From assembly GCA_019636245.1 (NCBI GenBank), contig JAHBXX010000006.1, positions 104,969 to 168,968 on the forward strand: DNA of 64,000 bases. Direction: 5' to 3'. A program made the translations under genes and the position numbers. The notes under the pieces were generated by a model. It saw only the letters and a list, made by a program, of their open reading frames with translations, was not told the origin of the DNA and did not search any database. Shown here piece after piece: positions 61,231 to 64,000 of the stretch. This DNA is from Planctomycetota bacterium. GTDB taxonomy: Bacteria > Planctomycetota > UBA1135 > UBA2386. How positions within the stretch are numbered: the first letter of the stretch is position 1; each line of letters begins with the position of its first letter.

Positions 61231-62397
61231 ATGCGGCGGATACCGATCGAAGCGCGCGCCGGCGCCCCGGCTCCGGCGTGGATCGAGGTCGACCTCGAGG
61301 CGATCGCGCACAACGTGCGCGCGTTCCGCTCCCTGCTGCGGCCGGGCTGCCGCCTGATCGCGGTCGTCAAGGCCAACGCCTACGGCCACGGCATGGTGCC
61401 GGTGGCGCGCGCAGCCCTCGCGGCCGGCGCCGGCGCGCTGGCCGTGGCCAACGTGCGCGAGGGCGAAGCCCTGCGGGCGGCCGGCGTGGCGGCCGAGATC
61501 CTGGTCGTGGGACCGGTCGACGGCGGCGAGGCGAAGGCCCTGGCCGAGTTCGACCTGGTGCCCGGGATCGGTTCGCGCGACCTGTTGCGGGCGCTGGCGG
61601 CGCTGCCGGCGCGCCAGGGTCGTCCGCGGCCCGTGCACGTCGAGGTCGACACCGGCATGCGGCGCCACGGCGTGCCGGCGGCCGAACTGCCGGGCTGCCT
61701 CCGCGACCTGCACGACCGGGGCCGGCTGGCGCTCGCCGGCGTCTTCACGCACTTCGCCGCCGTCGATCGGGCCGACGCCGACGGCATGCAGGCGCAGTTC
61801 GAGGCGTTCCGTGGGGCCCTGGCCTTGGTGCGCGATCTGGGCACGCCGCTGCGCCACGCCGCCAACACGCTGGCGACGCTGCTCCTGCCCGAGGCGCAAC
61901 TCGACGCCGTGCGCATCGGCGGCGGGATCTACGGCTTCGATCCGCTGCACGGCGGAGGTCCGGTGCGACTGCGTCCGGCGCTGGCGCTGAAGGCGCGCCT
62001 CGTCGGGCTGCGCCAGGCCGCGCCCGGCGACGGCGTCGGCTACGGCTCGACGTTCGTCTGCCGGCGGCCGACCCGGCTGGGGCTGTTGCCGTTGGGCTAC
62101 GCCGACGGCCTGGTCAGGGCCAGTTGGCAGGGCGCCGCCGTGCTGGTGCGCGGCCAGCCCGCGCCGATCGTCGGCCTGGTCAGCATGAACCAGACCGTGA
62201 TCGACGTGACCGACGTGCCGGCGGCCGCGGTGGGCGACGAGGTGGTGCTGCTCGGCCGGCAGGGGGAGCGGGCGCTCGCCGCCGAGGACCGCCTCGGCGC
62301 TGGTGGGTCGGTCTACGAGATCACCTCGCTGCTCGCCCCCGGATTGCCGCGCGTCTGTCGCGGCGCGGCCGCCGCCGCGGTGGACCTGCGCCGCTGA
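61231..62397 (+). CDS. alr: Alanine racemase
   Basis: PLP enzyme supplying D-Ala for peptidoglycan. 388 residues. Catalytic Lys47 (VVKANAYGHG) and Tyr271 (GVGYGSTF), plus VEVDTGMRRHG and LLPLGYADGL. The start ATG 61231 follows CAGGAC. It supplies substrate to Ddl, which is not in the window, and then MurF. Confidence 0.95.
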   Translation: MRRIPIEARAGAPAPAWIEVDLEAIAHNVRAFRSLLRPGCRLIAVVKANAYGHGMVPVARAALAAGAGALAVANVREGEALRAAGVAAEILVVGPVDGGEAKALAEFDLVPGIGSRDLLRALAALPARQGRPRPVHVEVDTGMRRHGVPAAELPGCLRDLHDRGRLALAGVFTHFAAVDRADADGMQAQFEAFRGALALVRDLGTPLRHAANTLATLLLPEAQLDAVRIGGGIYGFDPLHGGGPVRLRPALALKARLVGLRQAAPGDGVGYGSTFVCRRPTRLGLLPLGYADGLVRASWQGAAVLVRGQPAPIVGLVSMNQTVIDVTDVPAAAVGDEVVLLGRQGERALAAEDRLGAGGSVYEITSLLAPGLPRVCRGAAAAAVDLRR

Positions 62398-62446
62398 CGA
62401 CCCGCGGGGGGCGCCGCCGCTCGGCGACCGCCGGGCAAGGGGATGC

Positions 62447-62589
62447 CGCACGGCCCGCGAAGGTGGAACCCACCAGGCACCCCGGGCACAAGAAGCCGCA
62501 CGCTTATGGCTGCTTCCTTCCGGACCTGACCAGGTTCACGCCGCCCCCTTGCTCGGGACCCGGCGGACCCCACCTTCGCGAGCCGTGCG
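62447..62589 (-). ncRNA. ffs: SRP RNA (4.5S-like)
   Basis: On the minus strand the conserved SRP core reads CAGGTCCGGAAGGAAGCAGC, with the GGAA tetraloop and the adjacent symmetrical loop. The two ends (62447-62466 and 62570-62589) are complementary over about 20 bases, closing a long rod. Length about 143 bases by this estimate, with no Alu domain, so it is the short bacterial form. The tRNA-Ser 3' end lies three bases upstream, suggesting a shared transcript. Confidence 0.93.
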
Positions 62590-62592
62590 AAC

Positions 62593-62683
62593 TGGCGGAG
62601 AGGGGGGGATTCGAACCCCCGGCAACCTTGTGGGCTGCACTCGCTTTCCAAGCGAGCTCCTTAAGCCGCTCGGTCACCTCTCC
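62593..62683 (-). tRNA. tRNA-Ser(GGA)
   Basis: Class II tRNA on the minus strand. Acceptor GGAGAGG/CCTCTCC, anticodon stem CTCGC/GCGAG with loop TTGGAAA (anticodon GGA, reads UCC and UCU), long variable arm, GGGGGTTCGAATCCCCC T arm, encoded CCA. It lies just before the SRP RNA on the same strand. Confidence 0.96.
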
Positions 62684-62704
62684 ACGCAGCCGCTTGCTCG
62701 CCCG

Positions 62705-62732
62705 GTGCTCGAGAGCGGGTGCTCGAGAGCGG
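62705..62732. repeat. Tandem 14-base duplication upstream of dnaX
   Basis: Two exact copies of GTGCTCGAGAGCGG (62705-62718 and 62719-62732) in the 152-base divergent region between tRNA-Ser and dnaX. Each contains the palindrome CTCGAG; two phased sites could be an operator or just a slippage product. Confidence 0.7.
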
Positions 62733-62835
62733 GGGGCGCCTGGGCGGAGAATGGGCCGGATCTTGTAGCCGGTGGGCGCGGCAGGCGCAACGGCGAGCTC
62801 TTCCGTCGCGGCGCCGGATGCAGCATGCTGGCGGC

Positions 62836-64000
62836 ATGGTGGCCCCAGGCGACGAGCAGCCGGCGACCGCGCCCTACCAGGTCGTCGCGCGCCGATTCCG
62901 GCCGCAGACGTTCCAGGAGGTCGTCGGTCAGGACGAGGTCCTGCAATCGCTGCGCCTCGGCCTGCAGCAGCAGCGCGTGCCGCACGCGTTCCTGTTCTCC
63001 GGCAGCCGCGGGGTCGGCAAGACCACGTCGGCGCGCATCCTGGCCCGCTGCCTGAACTGCGAACGCGGGCCGACCCCGGACCCCTGCGGCGTGTGCGATC
63101 TCTGCCGCTCCATCCTCGACGGCAGCAACCCCGACGTGATCGAGATCGACGCCGCCTCCAACAACGGCGTCGAGGAGGTGCGGGCGCTGCGCGAGCACGT
63201 CGGCTTCGCCACGCTGCGCTCCCGCTACCGGGTGGTGATCCTCGACGAGGCGCACCAGCTGTCGAAGTCGGCGTTCAACGCGCTGCTGAAGACGCTCGAG
63301 GAACCGCCGCCACAGGTCGTGTTCGTGCTGGCGACGACGGAGCTGCACAAGGTGCCTGAGACGATCCGCTCGCGCTGCCAGGTGCTGCTGTTCCGCCGCG
63401 TCGGCGAGGACGACCTCAAGCGACGCTTGCAGATGATCGCCGCGCGCGAGGGCGTCGAGGTCGCCGACGAGGTGCTCGAGGAGATCGCGCTGTCGGTGCG
63501 CGGCGGCGTGCGCGACGCCGAGACGGAGCTCGAACGGGTGCTGCCCCTGCTGCGCGAGCAAGGGCGCGCCTTCGACCGCGCGGCCTACCGCACGCTGGTC
63601 GCGCGGGTCGGCGCCGACGCGGCGATCGAGGTGGTCGCCAGCCTGCTGCAGGGCGACGCGCGTGCGGCGCTGCACTTCGCCCGCGACCTGCAGCAGCGTG
63701 GCGTCGACGAGCGCGAGGCGCTCGGCGAACTGGTCGAGGCGCTGCGCTGGCTGCTGCTGCTGAAGGTCGACGGCGCCGACAGCGCGCTGGTGCCGCTGGC
63801 GGGCGAACTGCGGGCGCGCCTGCAGGCGATGGCGGCGGCGGCCGCGCTGCACCAGATCGACGCGATGGTCGCGGCCGGCGTGCTCGGCCGCGAGCGGCTG
63901 CGCCGGCTCGAGGACCGCGGCGCGGTGCTCGAGGTGGCGCTGGTGCGCATGGCCCAGGCCGCGGTGCTGCCGTCGGTCGCCGACCTGCTCGCCGAGGTGC
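62836..64000 (+). CDS. dnaX: DNA polymerase III subunit gamma/tau (DnaX), 5' part
   Basis: Clamp-loader ATPase cut by the window end after 388 codons. Walker A GSRGVGKTT (Lys62), four zinc-site cysteines (CLNCERGPTPDPCGVCDLC), Walker B/DEAH box ILDEAHQLS and SRCQ sensor are all present. ATG 62836 begins MVAPGDEQPATAPYQVVARR, leading into the standard RRFRPQTF start of the AAA+ fold. The tRNA-Ser, SRP RNA and dnaX neighbourhood is conserved in other bacteria, but here the RNAs run opposite. Confidence 0.95.
   Translation, partial: MVAPGDEQPATAPYQVVARRFRPQTFQEVVGQDEVLQSLRLGLQQQRVPHAFLFSGSRGVGKTTSARILARCLNCERGPTPDPCGVCDLCRSILDGSNPDVIEIDAASNNGVEEVRALREHVGFATLRSRYRVVILDEAHQLSKSAFNALLKTLEEPPPQVVFVLATTELHKVPETIRSRCQVLLFRRVGEDDLKRRLQMIAAREGVEVADEVLEEIALSVRGGVRDAETELERVLPLLREQGRAFDRAAYRTLVARVGADAAIEVVASLLQGDARAALHFARDLQQRGVDEREALGELVEALRWLLLLKVDGADSALVPLAGELRARLQAMAAAAALHQIDAMVAAGVLGRERLRRLEDRGAVLEVALVRMAQAAVLPSVADLLAEV

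Overview
The window is about 70% G+C, densely coded and chromosomal in character. Its gene content points to Planctomycetota. It has a peptidoglycan and division (dcw) cluster that runs from mraZ to murB but carries no ftsQ, ftsA or ftsZ. It also has a Bat operon, a PilMNO/secretin cluster, an EF-G paralogue beside the S10 operon, and secreted SdrD-B-type and prolyl-oligopeptidase proteins. The phylum is inferred from gene content; no 16S gene is present. I see no insertion sequence, prophage, integrase or CRISPR array.

Layout. Positions 1-3.1 kb hold the end of a Bat operon (batC-like end, batD, batE); the 3' end of batD looks frameshifted. Positions 3.1-6.6 kb hold a YghO/bacterial-ceramide-synthase-like acyltransferase coupled to a tiny membrane protein, a HEAT-repeat lipoprotein, a Cys-cluster protein and another lipoprotein. 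Positions 6.7-20.2 kb are the dcw cluster: mraZ, rsmH, ftsL, ftsI, murE, murF, mraY, ftsW, a LysM membrane protein, murG, murC and murB. It is preceded by a promoter covered with 10-bp-phased GTGGTT repeats, a probable MraZ operator. murD and ddl are missing from it. Positions 20.3-21.6 kb hold hpf, an EIIA-type gene and HPr. Positions 21.7-26.8 kb hold pilM, pilN, a pilO-pilP fusion and a secretin. Positions 27.3-32.3 kb hold an RNase E/G whose S1 domain is split by a 185-residue insertion, rplU, rpmA, obgE and a PilT/PilU ATPase.

Positions 32.3-48.7 kb hold an EF-G paralogue, then the S10-spc-alpha ribosomal cluster from rpsJ to rplQ, including secY, adk, infA, rpmJ and rpoA. rplC (L3), rpmD (L30) and map are absent from their usual places. 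A 13-bp hairpin separates this cluster from the convergent dnaE. Positions 52.3-54.6 kb hold a serine-palmitoyltransferase-like enzyme divergent from an extended SDR reductase. With the acyltransferase at 3.3-4.5 kb this suggests a ceramide (sphingolipid) pathway. Positions 54.6-64 kb hold an N-acetylornithine-type carbamoyltransferase, tadA, tRNA-Ser(CGA), a radical SAM/SPASM protein, two secreted proteins, alr, an adjacent tRNA-Ser(GGA) and SRP RNA pair on the minus strand, and the start of dnaX.

How the parts relate. The dcw genes and alr supply cytoplasmic and membrane steps of a meso-diaminopimelate peptidoglycan (MurE carries DNPR). The pil genes build a type IV pilus or type II secretion-like apparatus. 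Ribosomal, secY, rpoA, adk and infA genes form the usual growth-rate-controlled block. Many genes overlap by ATGA or GTGA, which suggests translational coupling.
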